64,000 nucleotides of DNA from Ashinkailepas kermadecensis (GCA_034440615.1 JAOTOM010004870.1:434001-498000); one strand, 5' to 3'. Counted from the stretch's first letter, positions 23,673 to 36,762 are shown. The notes: a model not told the origin generated them from the letters alone. Numbers and translations: made by a program.

Positions 23673-25212
23673 ACTGCGGCCGGTCGGCACTGCTGTACGC
23701 CGCGTCCCTGGCGTACACCGGTGCCGTGGACCTGGCGTCCTCCGGCAGCCGACACACACGCCACTTACCGGCCAGCCGGCCAGACAGGACAGGACAGGAC
23801 AGGACTGGCGCTGGCGCTGGCGCACAAACACACGGCCCGTGGCCTGCGAGCTGCGGCGCTTTGTCTGCTGTATCGGCCGAGTCGGAGTCGGCCGGCAAAA
23901 TAGCGGCCTGTAGCTGCGGGACTCCGCGCTGTGTTTGCCGACATTGCCCAGATCATGGCCGGTGTCGTCAGCTGTAGGACAGATGGTCGACAGTGGCGGC
24001 GCAGTTGTGACAAAGCTGGTACTCCGGAGCGGCCGAACACCAGCCGGCAGCAGGCTGGAAATGGCTGCGCTGCCGGTCAGAATGCTCGCCAACGGCCAGC
24101 CATTTGGACGTACGCGCCGGGAGCGCCGCGGCGGGCGGGCCTTTTTCCGGCGCGCTGGGCGCCGTTCCGTCTGCCCAGCTGATATTCCATTCAGCTGACT
24201 GTGCATGCGCTCGGCCGGACCGTCAGCTGTCAGCGGGGGGTGCCGGCCAACCGGCACCCGTCTTACCGACTACACGCCGCGCACATAGGTGGCCAATTTT
24301 CCGGTGCCCTATGAATGACTCGGCCCGAGAAGTTAATTGTGGCCGTCAATGGGAGGTGATGTTTGGGAGGGTCGCGCCGCACTGACTGACCGTCCCCCCG
24401 CCGCTCCCTAACCACCTGGATGCCGGCCGGCGACATATGTCACCGATCGGGCCGGCGCCCCATCGAGATGGTCCACGGCCAGCATGCCAGCGTGCACCGG
24501 CAGCACCCGACCCCAGCACGCCGTGTTTGTGTTTGTGTTTGTGTTTGTGCAAGCCGCGGGAAGTGGTCTCACGTCGTCACCAGAGGGAAGGACTTCTTGC
24601 AGAAGTCGCAATTATAACTTGCAGGTTGCCTGCGCTCTCGTCTCAAGCATTTATCAGAATCAGCGCTCATTTATGTCCGTGGTACCCCGCTCATCGGACC
24701 ACCACCCGCCGGCCTTTCCACAACATTCGGCTCTGATTCATTTGTGGGGCGCGATGTAGCGCGCGCAGCTCATTAGCCGGCATTGTGCCGCAACGCCGAG
24801 TCTGTCACGCCGAATCTGCCCAGCTAGTGCGGTAAATTGGAGCTGGCGGTGGCCAGCCACCGCGTCCCGGCAAACGACAAACGACAAACGACAAACGACA
24901 AACGACACAGACTGGCCATACGGCACTGAGTCGCACCGAGGCTGGTTATCGGCCCAACTTCAACTCACCGACCCGACGCCGGTCCAAGGCGAGCATGTGT
25001 CTGGTGCGCTTCAGTGACAGCCAGCCAGGAATTCAGTGACGTCACGTTATCGGCCCAACTCACACCCAACCGTCAGCTGGCGAGTTAAACGAACCCGACG
25101 CCGGTCAGGGCGAGCATGTGTCGGTGCGCTCCTGGCAGCGGTGACGTACCGCCCCCACCCCCCGGGGTTAAAGACTGCCGCCCACCGCTCTTGCCGAGCT
25201 GACATGGTTCGG
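23673..25212. other. Unique CpG-rich intronic block
   Basis: Mostly single-copy-looking GC-rich DNA with small repeats: (GGACA)n at 23786-23804, (GTTTGT)n at about 24522-24549 and (CAAACGA)n at about 24873-24907. No domain was recognised in the overlapping frames. A regulatory role is possible but unproven. Confidence 0.45.
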
Positions 25213-25600
25213 CCGAGCCCAGACTACGGTCGTCGAGCCCAGACTACCGTTGTTGAGCCCAGACTACCATCGTCGAGCCCGGTCTACCGTCGTCGAGCCC
25301 GGACTACCATCGTCGAGCCCAGACTACGGTCGTCCAGCCCAGACTACCGTCGTCGAGCCCGGTATACCGTCGTCGAGCCCGGTCTACCGTCGTCGAGCCC
25401 AGACTACCGTCGTCGAGCCCAGACTACCGTCGTCGAGCCCGGACTACCGTCGTCGAGCCCAGACTACCGTCGTCGAGCCCAGACTACCGTCATCGAGCCC
25501 GGTCTACCGTCGTCGAGCCCGGTCTACCGTCATCGAGCCCGGTCTACCGTCGTCGAGCCCAGACTACCGTCATCGAGCTCAGACTACGATTGTCGAGGCA
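25213..25600. repeat. 20-bp minisatellite, about 19 copies
   Basis: Units of CGTCGAGCCCAGACTACCGT and variants GGTCTAC, GGACTAC and CATCGAG. The sequence is unrelated to the other two 20-bp arrays. Confidence 0.95.
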
Positions 25601-25904
25601 GCCGTCTAACCTCCACGAACATTCTATGAACACACCACCATAGAGACTATATTTTTTTTCGTAGCCTTCCTCACTTTGTAGTTTATACTTGAATTACTGC
25701 CACTTCACTTTCGGCGCTGAAGCATATCTAGAGCCTGTGTGAGGGGCAGTAATGGTCAATGTGTGATCCAATATGTGTGTGGATGATACCTTTAGAGTAT
25801 GTTTCAAGCCTGCCGATACTACTATGGGTCGCTCAATGATCACGTGTTTGAAGCGCCCGAAACTCCAAATAATAATCAACCAGTAAGAAGCCTGCCGAGG
25901 ATAC

Positions 25905-27296
25905 TCACCAGTCCTACCTCACAGTGCAGCGAGGCGGACGTCTCACCAGCCCTATCTCACAGTACAGCGAGGCGGACGTCTCAGCAGTCCTGACTCACAG
26001 TACAGCGAGGCGGACGTCTCACCAGTCCTACCTCACAGTGCAGCGAGGCGGACGTCTCAGCAGCCCTGACTCACAGTACAGCGAGGCGGACGTCTCAGCA
26101 GTCCTGACTCACAGTGCAGCGAGGCGGACGTCTCAGCAGTCCTGACTCACAGTGCAGCGAGGCGGACGTCTCACCAGCCCTATCTCACAGTACAGCGAGG
26201 CGGACGTCTCAGCAGTCCTGACTCACAGTGCAGCGAGGCGGACGTCTCAGCAGTCCTGACTCACAGTACAGCGAGGCGGACGTCTCAGCAGTCCTGACTC
26301 ACAGTGCAGCGAGGCGGACGTCTCAGCAGTCCTGACTCACAGTGCAGCGAGGCGGACGTCTCAGCAGTCCTGACTCACAGTGCAGCGAGGCGGACGTCTA
26401 GAGTCCTGACTCACAGTGCAGCGAGGCGGACGTTCCAGCCCTATCTCACAGTACAGCGGGCGGACGTCTGCAGTTGACTAAGTGGAGGCGGACGTCTCAG
26501 CAGTCCTGACTCACAGTGCAGCGAGGCGGACGTCTCAGCAGTCCTGACTCACAGTACAGCGAGGCGGACGTCTCAGCAGTCCTGACTCACAGTACAGCGA
26601 GGCGGACGTCTCAGCAGTCCTACCTCACAGTGCAGCGAGGCGGACGTCTCAGCAGTCCTGACTCACAGTACAGCGAGGCGGACGTCTCACCAGTCCTACC
26701 TCACAGTGCAGCGAGGCGGACGTCTCAGCAGTCCTACCTCACAGTGCAGCGAGGAGGACGTCTCAGCAGTCCTGACTCACAATACAGCGAGGCGGACGTC
26801 TCAGCAGTCCTACCTCACAGTGCAGCGAGGAGGACGTCTCAGCAGTCTGACTCACAATACAGCGAGGCGGACGTCTCAGCAGTCCTACCTCACAGTGCAG
26901 CGAGGCGGACGTCTCAGCAGTCCTACCTCACAGTACAGCGAGGCGGACGTCTCAGCAGTCCTACCTCACAGTGCAGCGAGGCGGACATCTCACCAGCCCT
27001 ATCTCACAGTACAGCGAGGCGGACGTCTCAGCAGTCCTGACTCACAGTACAGCGAGGCGGACGTCTCAGCAGTCCTACTTCACAGTACAGCGAGGCGGAC
27101 GTATCAGCAGTCCTGACTCACAGTACAGCGAGGCGGGCGTCTCACCAGTCCTACCTCACAGTGCAGCGAGGCGGACGTCTCAGCAGTCCTACCTCACAGT
27201 GCAGCGAGGCGGACGTCTCAGCAGTCCTGACTCACAGTGCAGCGAGGCGGACGTCTCAGCAGTCCTGACTCACAGTGCAGCGAGGCGGACGTATTG
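25905..27296. repeat. 38-bp minisatellite, about 36 copies
   Basis: Units contain CACAGTGCAGCGAGGCGGAC followed by GTCTCAGCAGTCCTGACT. Alternating markers are CAGTACAG/CAGTGCAG and CCTGACT/CCTACCT. Copies at about 26395-26490 lose several bases and their regular period. Confidence 0.96.
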
Positions 27297-27475
27297 ATCG
27301 CCCCGGGGCCAACTCACGTCCGCATGTAGGCGCGCACACAAGTTACTGGCTGCGCCGCCACCGGCGGCGGCTCAGCCATCGTGTGGCTGTGAGGCGGCCG
27401 CCGGCGCACCGTTATCACGTCATGAAATACTCAGCCAGCCGTGCTGGCGTCCGTAATTGGCAGCACTGGCTGAAG
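27297..27475. other. Unique GC-rich spacer
   Basis: Nothing recognised. Confidence 0.5.
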
Positions 27476-27612
27476 GGGAGACCTGCTGCCACCACTGCAG
27501 AAAAGCGTGCTGCCACCACTGCAGGGAAGGCCTGCTGCCACCACCGCGGTCACACTCTGCTACCACTGCAGGGAAGGCTGCTGCCACCACCGCGGTCACA
27601 CTCTGCTACCAC
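27476..27612. repeat. Irregular repeat of CTGCTGCCACCACTGCAG type
   Basis: About four imperfect units with CACCGCGGTCACACTCTGC inserted in two of them. Confidence 0.85.
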
Positions 27613-28194
27613 TGTTCTTTCTTTAAGAAGGTCGCCGGTTTTCTCAGAAGTGGTAGAATTCCTAAAGTACAATAATCATCATCATGCGCCAAAGTCCGGT
27701 CCTATCTTTCATGCAAATGAAGACTATTACATATGCACAAAAGCCAATGTGTGCTATCTTTCACACCCGTATGCAATTTCATTTTTGCACCCTGAAAATT
27801 TCCGCCCTTTGAAAAGTATTCAACGTATCACAACGCAGCGTCATTTCGAATTTCTTTATGAATTCCTAACAATGAACATTTAGGTTTTGCCATGTTATTT
27901 TTCCGCTTCTCAACTGGATCATGGTCAACACGGGACAATTTTTACATCATTGACCCCTATTAAAAAAAATCCCGCTGTACTTCTGGAAAGGACGCCTCAA
28001 TGCTCGAAATGACGCTTGCATGACTAAGCTAGGATACTAGACCTAAAAATGTTTCCCTCGAGCTTGAATGGCCTGAAAAGGAGACTCATTAGCCTTGTCG
28101 AGAGGGTCCTAGAGCTCACGAGAAGGCCCAACCAACCGATAGAAGGCCCGATCATATTGTTCGGTCTCGAACCAAAAGGAGGTTCATTAGTTCT
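27613..28194. other. Unique AT-richer sequence
   Basis: No gene recognised. Confidence 0.5.
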
Positions 28195-28362
28195 GCCACG
28201 AGATCCACAAAGCTCACGAAATTCTCCCAAGGTCCTGCAGAACACCTCGTATTGTCTGGAGGCGTCAAGCTATGACAGCCTACGAGATCCACAGAGCTCT
28301 CGGAAATATTCCAAAGTCCTGCAGAACACTTCATGTTGTCTAAAGGCGTCAGGTTATGAGGC
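28195..28362. repeat. 84-bp diverged tandem duplication
   Basis: AGATCCACARAGCTC occurs at 28201 and 28285, and GTCCTGCAGAACAC follows in each copy. Confidence 0.85.
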
Positions 28363-28403
28363 TGAACAGGAAGAATCGAGAGCCATACAGGAAGGTCGTA
28401 TGT

Positions 28404-28465
28404 ATGAGTTTGAGTTTGAGTTTGAGTTTGAGTTTGAGTTTGAGTTTGAGTTTGAGTTTGAGTTC
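28404..28465. repeat. (TGAGTT)n hexamer repeat
   Basis: About ten perfect TGAGTT units. Confidence 0.95.
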
Positions 28466-28672
28466 AGGTTTGAGGAAACCCCATTGAAAGCTATTGCCAC
28501 CTGAAGAGAAATGGTGGTGCCACCCCTGGCACCTAGATAAAGTTCCACCCCTGGCTGCAGCTAGCAGACAATATATATTACCACCTGCCACAATTCCTGT
28601 TCATGGTGGGCAGAATTTGTAGTAATGGCTCCACTATTTTGCACCAATCTCCTGCGTGACGTAACCTCCGAA

Positions 28673-29086
28673 CAGGGGCGGATGCAAGGGGGGGGGGGGC
28701 ACTTGGGACATGTGCCCCCCTCCCCCCATCCCCACCCCCACCCCCTGGGAAGGTGAAAAGGCGCACCTCTTGGAAGGCTCGAGTGCACTCCTCCCTCGAA
28801 TCTGTCAGCTAAAGGCGCCCCTCTGAGAGGAAAGGCGGCGCCGTGGAACGAAAGGCGCTCCCCCGGGAAGGCCAGAGTGCATACCATGGATTTTTTTTTC
28901 AGCCTGAGGCGCCCCTCCGAGAGGAAAAGACGCCCCTCCGGAAGGCTCGAGTGCACGACCCCTCGATATTTGCATCCAGATGCGGCTCTCGGAGCAAAGG
29001 CGCCCCTCCAAGTACTTTCGAAGTGGCGGCCTTCCGGAAATGTGCCCCCCCCCCCCTATCCATAACAATTTCTGGACCCGACCCTG
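28673..29086. mobile_element. hAT-like non-autonomous transposon (414 bp)
   Basis: The left end reads CAGGGGCGGATGCAAGGGG. The reverse complement of the right end reads CAGGGTCGGGTCCAGAAA. Flanking octamers are CCTCCGAA (28665-28672) and CTTCCGAA (29087-29094), matching at 7 of 8, as expected for an aged 8-bp hAT target duplication. Inside are G- and C-runs and imperfect repeats of GGCGCCCCTC and GGAAGGCTCGAGTGCA. No transposase frame is present, so it is non-autonomous. The superfamily rests on the terminal sequence and the target length. Confidence 0.72.
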
Positions 29087-29094
29087 CTTCCGAA

Positions 29095-30137
29095 TTATTA
29101 TACCCAAATTGGTGGCGATTCATCCGGAGCAGTCCGACGGCGGACGGTGGCCGGCGGTAGGGAGAAATGCGCCGTGATCTCGTGCCTATGTGGCGAGGCC
29201 ATCTCCGTGGTGTAGACGCTGATGGAGCGCAGCGAAACAGAAATGATAGCTTCGGCCCGTATGGCGGCGCGGCGAGCCCCGCATTAGCCAGCGTGTTAAT
29301 CTGTGATAATAAGGGGCGCGCGCTAATCTGCGCTAATCACTGGGTCCGACTGGTGCTGTGACGCTGATGAGACGGGACGCCGCCGACCGCCCAGTCGGCT
29401 GCCCATCGCTCTTTCAGCCCAAGTTACTCGATCGCTCCGGTATTGTCGGGCGCGGCTTGTGTGTTGGTGCAGGTGCCACTCTGTGGCCTTCACTCCACCA
29501 TACGATACTCTGTGGTCCGCCAGTCTTCACTCGGTCATCGCCGTGTCGGTCGGTGGACGTACCCATGGAGAGACCCCGAACAGGCAGCCGCCTCCTGGCA
29601 GGGCGGCCCATCAGAAGCAGACGCCGTGGCCCGGTCTGACCCGTCGTGTCACGTGACGTCATGTCGTCACGGGCAGGTGGTGACGTCACTAGCCTGAGTT
29701 GTCTTGGCAGCCGAACAGGTTACGCGGTCATGGGTACAGGGGCCCGTATGCCAGGTAGGCGACTGACATACCAGCCGAGAACAAATCTAGCCCATGAGGC
29801 TGTTAGGAAAGAATCGACGTCAGAACGGCTTCTGCCGTGGCAGTCTCCAAAGTGAGGACAGGGGGGGGGACGAGTCCCCAGAAATATTGGAATTTAGCTT
29901 GTGTCTTTGGCGTTCCATGGAAAGAATCAATCTGAGAACCTCGCGTCTTCCCTGACAAAAATCCGTGGGGTACCAGTGGCTCCCGTCATACCAACTTAGA
30001 ACTGGTCCCTACACCGGCATATGTTACATATTGTTGCTTTCCACATGGACAAGGGACCGCAATCTAAACACATGAGTCGACCAAGAAAGCCGCTGGAACA
30101 TAGGAGATAGGACAGCGAGACCTGCCCCTCATTTAGT
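29095..30137. other. Unique intronic sequence
   Basis: A GC-rich first half and AT-richer second half. A G-run at 29861-29869 is followed by CGAGTCCCC, reminiscent of decayed poly-G elements. No gene recognised. Confidence 0.45.
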
Positions 30138-30223
30138 GGTGGGGGGGGGGGGGGGGGGTCCAGGAATAGCAACTGCTGACCCTCCGCACATACATACACA
30201 CACACACACACATATATACACAA

Positions 30224-30283
<60 letters not shown>
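30138..30283. repeat. Poly-G run followed by (CA)n-(TA)n microsatellite
   Basis: About 20 Gs at 30138-30158, then CA repeats with TATA islands at about 30188-30283. Confidence 0.95.
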
Positions 30284-30285
<2 letters not shown>

Positions 30286-30431
30286 GAGGACGTCGTTCGT
30301 CGGTGTCGGCGGCGGAGCCTTGGAGCTCGATGTCTCCGCCCCCGGCACCCGACGACGCTTGGTGCGAGCTCGTCGCACCATTTTCGCCACCGACTATCGA
30401 CACTGTGTAGCCAAGGCGGCCATACCAGCTG

Positions 30432-30775
<344 letters not shown>

Positions 30776-31570
30776 GCCTATTTCTCTTTCTTTTTCTCTC
30801 TGTCCTCGGCACACAATTAAACGGCTGCACCGCCAGCGCTGTCTTGATACAAATTATAGTGTGCTTAAATTGCAGCACCGGCATAAAATATGGGCCAATA
30901 TGGACGCCAAGCGTACCACTTTCTGTGCTCGCTGTGGCGGTTTTTGTTGATCGACCCAGGCACGCCACGGCGCACCGGCAACTGTCGCGCCGCGTTCGTA
31001 ATTGCCGCCGCACTAGATACGTGGCGATTCACTGCGCCACGCTTGCCACGCTGGACAATTAGCGGCCGCGTCTCGGCCGGTGGTCGGACAGGAAACCGCA
31101 GACGGACGCCGCCGAAGCGGCCGCCAGTGCGCGTTTCACATTCGGGCTAATGTTTACTGCCCTGAAGCGCCACCGACACACAGAAGTGGTGGCCATTATT
31201 GCGCTGGGAAAGCGTGATAACATGTCAGCTTGTGCCGGCGCGGACAACAGATGTCAGTGGTAGAATAACGAGCTGTGATAAATTTAGGTAAAATATGCTT
31301 CTGATAGCAATGAGCCTACCATGACAATCCCACCATAAACTTTTGGAATAATGGTGCACGGCGGGCCGTAAATAACGCCACACATGACCGACGTCCGTGC
31401 ACACGGCACCGACCCGACCGAAAATTGTTTCAGATTATGGCCAACGTATATCATAAAGAGCTTGTGGGCGGCCATATGTTCTCCGTCTCACATCATTATT
31501 GTCGACAGAAACAAAACTTTTGGTGCTAATTTAATAGTGCACCGCTGGAGGGCACGGCAGCCGGCGTAAC
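30776..31570. other. Non-repetitive intronic block, candidate regulatory DNA
   Basis: Single-copy-looking sequence mixing GC-rich segments with short AT words, including CAATTAAA, GACAATTAGCGG, GTGATAA and GCTAATTTAATAG. Such clusters of ATTA and GATA-type words are typical of developmental enhancers, but also occur by chance. No coding frame was recognised. Confidence 0.35.
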
Positions 31571-32282
31571 CGGAAGTGACGACGCTCTGGCCTCTCATCA
31601 GTTGGAAGCGACAAGTCAGACGAAGCCGCCACTGTAGCTGCTGCCTTCGGTTGGCGCTATTTCGCAAACTAACGGATAACATCCTCAAGCATTAAAGTGA
31701 CGGATTCCCTGTGCTCACCGCTTTGGACCCCAGTTGCTCTTGCGGCTGTTGTGACTGCATATCAACGCCAAAAATGGAATTGATAGCTGTAGTACACGCT
31801 ATGACTTACCTGGGCCGCGCAGACGTGAATGCGGGTACCTACACTGGGTGCACAAGGGTGCGGGCACCGGGGGTGTGTGTGTGTGTGGGGGGGGGGGGCA
31901 GTGGCAGTGTGTCACACTAACCCTGGAGACATTGGCATTGATCCTAGGGAAATAATCGACTTCAAAATTGGTGTTGCCACCCCATTTTAAACCAGTTCCC
32001 GTGTCACTGCCTGTGCATCACGCCCACGGTTGCGCGCCATTATTTGCTGCTGACGGTCAGCAGCAAGCATTGGCAAGGTGAGAATTGACTTATCTGAAAG
32101 TTGTTCATTCATGAGGCCTCATCAACTATGGGTATGAAAAATGCTTTCCTCGAAAATAGTGACATTTTGTAGTATATTTCGGAATGTTGTAATGAGACGA
32201 TCATACAACGTTCGCAAATGTTAGCAATGCGCGTGTTTATCTTATTGCCAGTAGCTATGTCATACTGAAAGTAAAAATCAGG
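31571..32282. other. Unique intronic sequence with a GT/poly-G run
   Basis: A (GT)n and G-run lies at about 31873-31898. Otherwise nothing is recognised. Confidence 0.5.
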
Positions 32283-33356
32283 CACAGAGTCCGAATGTTT
32301 AGGCGTCAGAATGTCCAATAGACGAGACCATTGGGCGCAACAGAATGTCCAACGCGCAGAATGTCAAATGCGACATAATGTTCAAAACGTACGTATAATT
32401 CCATGCTGATACTTGAACTGCTTTGCACTTGGACATTTTGACGCTTGGACATTCTGTCGCATCCTAGTGTTCTTGGCTGTTGGACATTGTGGTGTAGCAG
32501 TACCCCACAACAAAATGGCCAAGTGTCATAATGTCCGAGCGTCAGAATGTGTCAAATGTTCTTACTTTTTCCCATCAGCCTGCAGATAATTTTAGGCTTT
32601 TTCGACAACGATTTTTGCCGCATTGTTAGATAACGCAAATTCTCAGCAAAAAGACCGCAGACATATGCACCTCGAAAAAGTCATTTACTATTCCTTGTGG
32701 TTCTTCGAATTTCACGTCCTGTATCTTAAATTTTTTCCCTGTGATACATTTTTGAAGAAGTAAACGAAGCAAAAGTAGAAATATCCCATTGCTAAGCTGG
32801 AAAAAACGGTATTTTCATGCCTACAATTCTCATAATGCAACCCTCCCCTTCCACGCCAAACAGTTGTTACTTCGCCATCCAAGGTTTTAATAAATTATTC
32901 ATACGCCCATGCACAGTGACGCGCACCTCACGTTGTTTTTGTCGGGGGCAGGAAGGACGCCGGAGAAGCTTTCACGTTCGGAGTCAAACATCGATTAAGC
33001 TTAAAATATGTTGTTTCATGGGTGAAAGTAAGCAAGGTTTGGACATTCTCACGCTTGTTGCATGACCACTGTAGGCGATGCGCCCCTAAACCCCAAGAAC
33101 CAACATTCTCACGCTTGGACGATATGACGCTTGGACATTCTGTCGCGGTGTGCAACAATCAAGAGCACTGTGGTGCTACAGAATATCAAAGCGTCAGAAT
33201 GTTCAAGTGGCTCAAAAATTAACATTGTACCCTATGGAGGTGTTGGAAATTCTGTCACATTTGTCATTCTGCGTCTTGGACATTCTGTCACACCTCAGCA
33301 GTCTATTGGACATTCGGACGCTTTGACAATATGGCGCTTTGACATCAGACTCTGTG
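32283..33356. mobile_element. Terminal-inverted-repeat element with motif-dense ends (1.07 kb)
   Basis: The left end starts CACAGAGTCCGAATGT. The right end, read on the minus strand, starts CACAGAGTCTGATGT. Two clusters (about 32295-32560 and 33036-33345) hold many copies of a word close to GCTTGGACATTCTGTC or its reverse complement, for example at 32303, 32425, 32441, 32530, 33112, 33192 and 33270. The middle (about 32560-33030) lacks it. This is the layout of a foldback or subterminal-repeat DNA transposon. No clear target duplication was found (flanks end AAATCAGG and begin ACAAAAAT) and no transposase frame is present. Confidence 0.55.
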
Positions 33357-34844
33357 ACAAAAATGACCAACAATGTAAAACCAGTGATTTTTTTACAAGA
33401 GCGCACTCAACCTGGATGAATTGAAGCATACCATGGAGCAAACTGCTGCGGAAGAACGTCACCGTATCATAGTCATATACATTGTGATCTGTTTATTTTT
33501 TTCACAACGTAGGATGGCAAGCATATAACACGAATGTGGTTGCTTCCGCTTCCTGGCTGACACCTCCGAGAGGGTCAGCTCATGACATCAGCGAGACAGC
33601 TAGAAGGGTGGTGGGGAGAAGATAACGCTGTGTCAACCTACTCCACTGATGACTAGTCGCACTCACCACTGCTTAGAAGAATCAGATAAACGAAATCAAA
33701 TTGGTTGGGCCATGTTACTATGGTTGGCCATAGGTAACCATGTTTGGTCATTTGACCCTTATAGACACAGCCTTTCATATATCCTGTGATGCAGTGATGC
33801 AGATGCTCCTCCAAGAGCGGACATATTCGCAAGTGTGGAGGTGTTTAGGGGGGTAAGGCGTGCAGTCTGTGATGGTAAATGGACAATGCCGCTCTTTTTA
33901 TGATAAAGAGAGCGGCTCAGTTGCTCACCGATATGGCAAAGGCGGATCTAAGGGGCCGTTTTCCCTCTGGTCGACAAAAATCCATCGACCTGATCCCGAC
34001 AATATCGATCGGTTTGATTCGCACGTGAAGTGGTGCTTGGTGTAGCGTATATTCCGATACCCAGGCCGAACGTGCATTACTCATGCCGTAGATGTATGCA
34101 TATGCTGGGCGCGGCGGACCCTCCTGCTAATCCCTGCAGACCTTCCGCAGCGACGAGCGGCAGCAATTTCTCACCGGTCGCGCGGCGCCACGGCGTATGC
34201 ATATGAGATCGCTCATACCCGACCACGACGACGCTTTCCGAATTAATAACTTTATGCAAACGTGGTATGAGGCTCATCTGTTGCGGCTTGTAGCGTCGCC
34301 CGGCGGGGGGCCAGGGTGCTGTCGCCACTGACCCGTCCGCACGCCAGCCCAATGCACAAAGTCAACAACTTTTTGCCGGTGCGCGTCATAATTCGCGCGC
34401 CGATTCGCGGGCGCCCACCTGTGCGGCGGTGCCGTTCGCGGCGCCGAGCCAGAGCCGTGACAGGGCCGCGGCGAATCGGCGCTGCCAGCGGGGGACGCGG
34501 CCGGGTGTGAGCGCGCTCCTCGATTGACAAATGGGCGGCCGAGGCGAGCGGGACGGGTCGCAGACGTCCCGCCGACCGGCCGCCCTGACCGATGACCGCT
34601 TACCGGGGGCGGAATCTGGCGCGCCCGCATTCCCGCGCCCGCAGCGCGCCATTTGTTCAGCAGCGGCGTGCCACGGCGCACCTGCTGGCGTCCGACGAGT
34701 GGCGCGGAGGCCATCTCCAGCCTTAGCGCTGGTGGCTCCCACTTGCGCTGTGACACAGATCCGGGTCAAGTGTGACCTGTCATCCGATAATAAATCACTG
34801 CCGCCTTGCCTACCTTTGTTCCAGGAGTTGTATTGCACTGTCAC
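33357..34844. other. Unique intronic sequence, CpG-rich from about 34080
   Basis: The first part is AT-rich with nothing seen. About 34080-34760 is GC- and CpG-rich with a twice-occurring TATGCATATG word (34094 and 34196). No exon recognised. Confidence 0.45.
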
Positions 34845-35440
34845 GCTGTCCACTGTCATATTGTCACACTGCCACACTGCAACATTGCCACGCTCACACC
34901 GTCACACCGTCACACTATCCACATTGTCACACTGTCACAATATCTATTGTCACATTGTCACGCTGCCCACACTCTCCACACTGCCACACTATCCCACTGT
35001 AACACTGTCACGCTTTTACACTGTCACACTGGAACACTGTCACACTACCTCACTGTCACGCTGTCACACTGTCACACTGTCACACTGCCACACTGTCACA
35101 CTGTCACACTGTCACACTGCCACACTGTCACACTGTCACACTGTCACACTGTCACACTGTCACACTGTCACACTGCCACACTGTCACACTGTCACACTGC
35201 CACACTGCCACACTGTCACACTGCCACACTATCACACTGTCACACTGTCACACTGTCACACTGTCACACTGTCACACTGTCACACTGTCACACTGTCACA
35301 CTGTCACACTGTCACACTGTCACACTGTCACACTATCACAGTCACACTATTACTGTCCATACTGTCCACACTGCTGCACTGTCCACACTGCATTACTGTC
35401 AAATCATCCACTCCCACACTATCCACACTGCAGCATTGCT
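34845..35440. repeat. 10-bp minisatellite (CACACTGTCA)n
   Basis: About 55 units. The centre (about 35050-35335) is nearly pure, with CACACTGCCA variants; both flanks decay. Confidence 0.96.
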
Positions 35441-35544
35441 ACACGGCCCACACTGCACCATCAAAAATATCAATTGCCCCCAATCAATTTCGCAATGTTA
35501 CCACGATGTGTACAACTTCCAGATGACGATGAAGGATGCTTGTA

Positions 35545-35640
35545 GACAGAGACAGAGACAGAGACAGAGACAGAGACAGAGACAGAGACAGAGACAGAGA
35601 CAGAGACAGAGACAGAGACAGAGACAGAGAGAGAGACAGG
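35545..35640. repeat. (GACAGA)n hexamer repeat
   Basis: About 16 units. Confidence 0.96.
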
Positions 35641-36659
35641 GACTGGGAGGTAAAGGAACCCTCCAATTGAAGAGAGCATGGACCTAACCAAGAACCCACC
35701 AATTCATGAGTGATAAAGGAACCCTTCAATTAAAAAAGCATGAACATAACTAAGAGCACTCCAATTCAAGTGCTGATTCAAGAAACCCTCCAATTCAAGA
35801 GAGCAGTGGCGTTAGGAAATGTAAGAGTACGACAAACGAGGAAAGAAAGCAGGAAAACAGAGTCAGGCACGAAGACCCAGCCGTGGCGAGCAGTGCTGCA
35901 CGTGGTTCATCATTTCACTTTCACAGGCCACAGACTGCTTCACTCCTCATTCCAACACTCGCCCAAAGAAACCACTTCTCTATTGGCGACGGCGAGACGG
36001 CAGAGGTGCAGTGCACTGGACTGAGGCGACAGATAGAGGGACTGGGCGGCCCCGCCGGCCGGGCGAGCACGTCGCTGGACATGCGGCGGCCAGTCCGATG
36101 TCGAGGCTGCCCGCGGACTGCAGGCCACAGTACCACATGCTGTCTGTCGGCAACAAGGGTATCTCTAATTCCGATTGGCAAAAGCAGACTTCATGCGTTT
36201 TAACAACAGCAAAATTGTTAAAGGTTCATATGCGTGGCGGTGGGGCACCTTTGATCATCTTTTTATCGCACATATACGATAGTGGACCGACTGGTTGTGG
36301 ACGCCTGCGGCATGTGCAGACCGTGAGGACTCGGGCATGAGCGCGCACCGATGCACGGCCACTGAGCATGACACTGTGGTACCTGTTGCGCCGCACGGCT
36401 GGCTTGGCCACACCAAAGGCGACGTGCCGCAGCCGGCTTACCGCGGCCGCTCGGTCCCCTCCCCGTCCTCCCGCCCCCCACCGAGCCGGGGGCTTTGTGC
36501 CGCCGGCCACAGACAAAAGAACGTCACCACTGATGCACCACTGATGCACCACAGATACAGTGGTGGGCCGCCGCGCTGGACTAAGCAGCTTACTCGCACG
36601 AATGACAACACTGCATTACGCCACGCTCAACAGTTGCACACCAGTTGGCTTGCTGTGGC
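35641..36659. other. Unique intronic sequence
   Basis: Weak repetition of AACCCTYCAATT words at about 35655-35805. No gene recognised. Confidence 0.5.
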
Positions 36660-36762
36660 CAGTGGCGTAGCCAAGAGCGGAAGGAGCGAACGGGGCAGCT
36701 TCCCCCTGGAGGGTCGGAGGGTCTTCCAGGTGACCGCCTTGAGGGGCCGCCAGGGCCCCTAA
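36660..36762. mobile_element. Possible truncated hAT-like terminus
   Basis: CAGTGGCGTAGCCAAGAGCGG resembles hAT ends and the candidate terminus at 58718. Both are followed by a GAAGGGG/GAACGGGG word and then GAGGGTC. No matching right end was found before the Penelope-like fragment begins. Confidence 0.3.

Noticed and set aside
22446..24257. 603- and 502-codon minus-strand frames
   Set aside because: They lie mainly in the 47-bp and 45/46-bp arrays; no domain and no non-repeat coding bias.
34531..35687. Histidine/threonine-rich frames of about 300 codons
   Set aside because: Translations of the 10-bp CACACTGTCA array.
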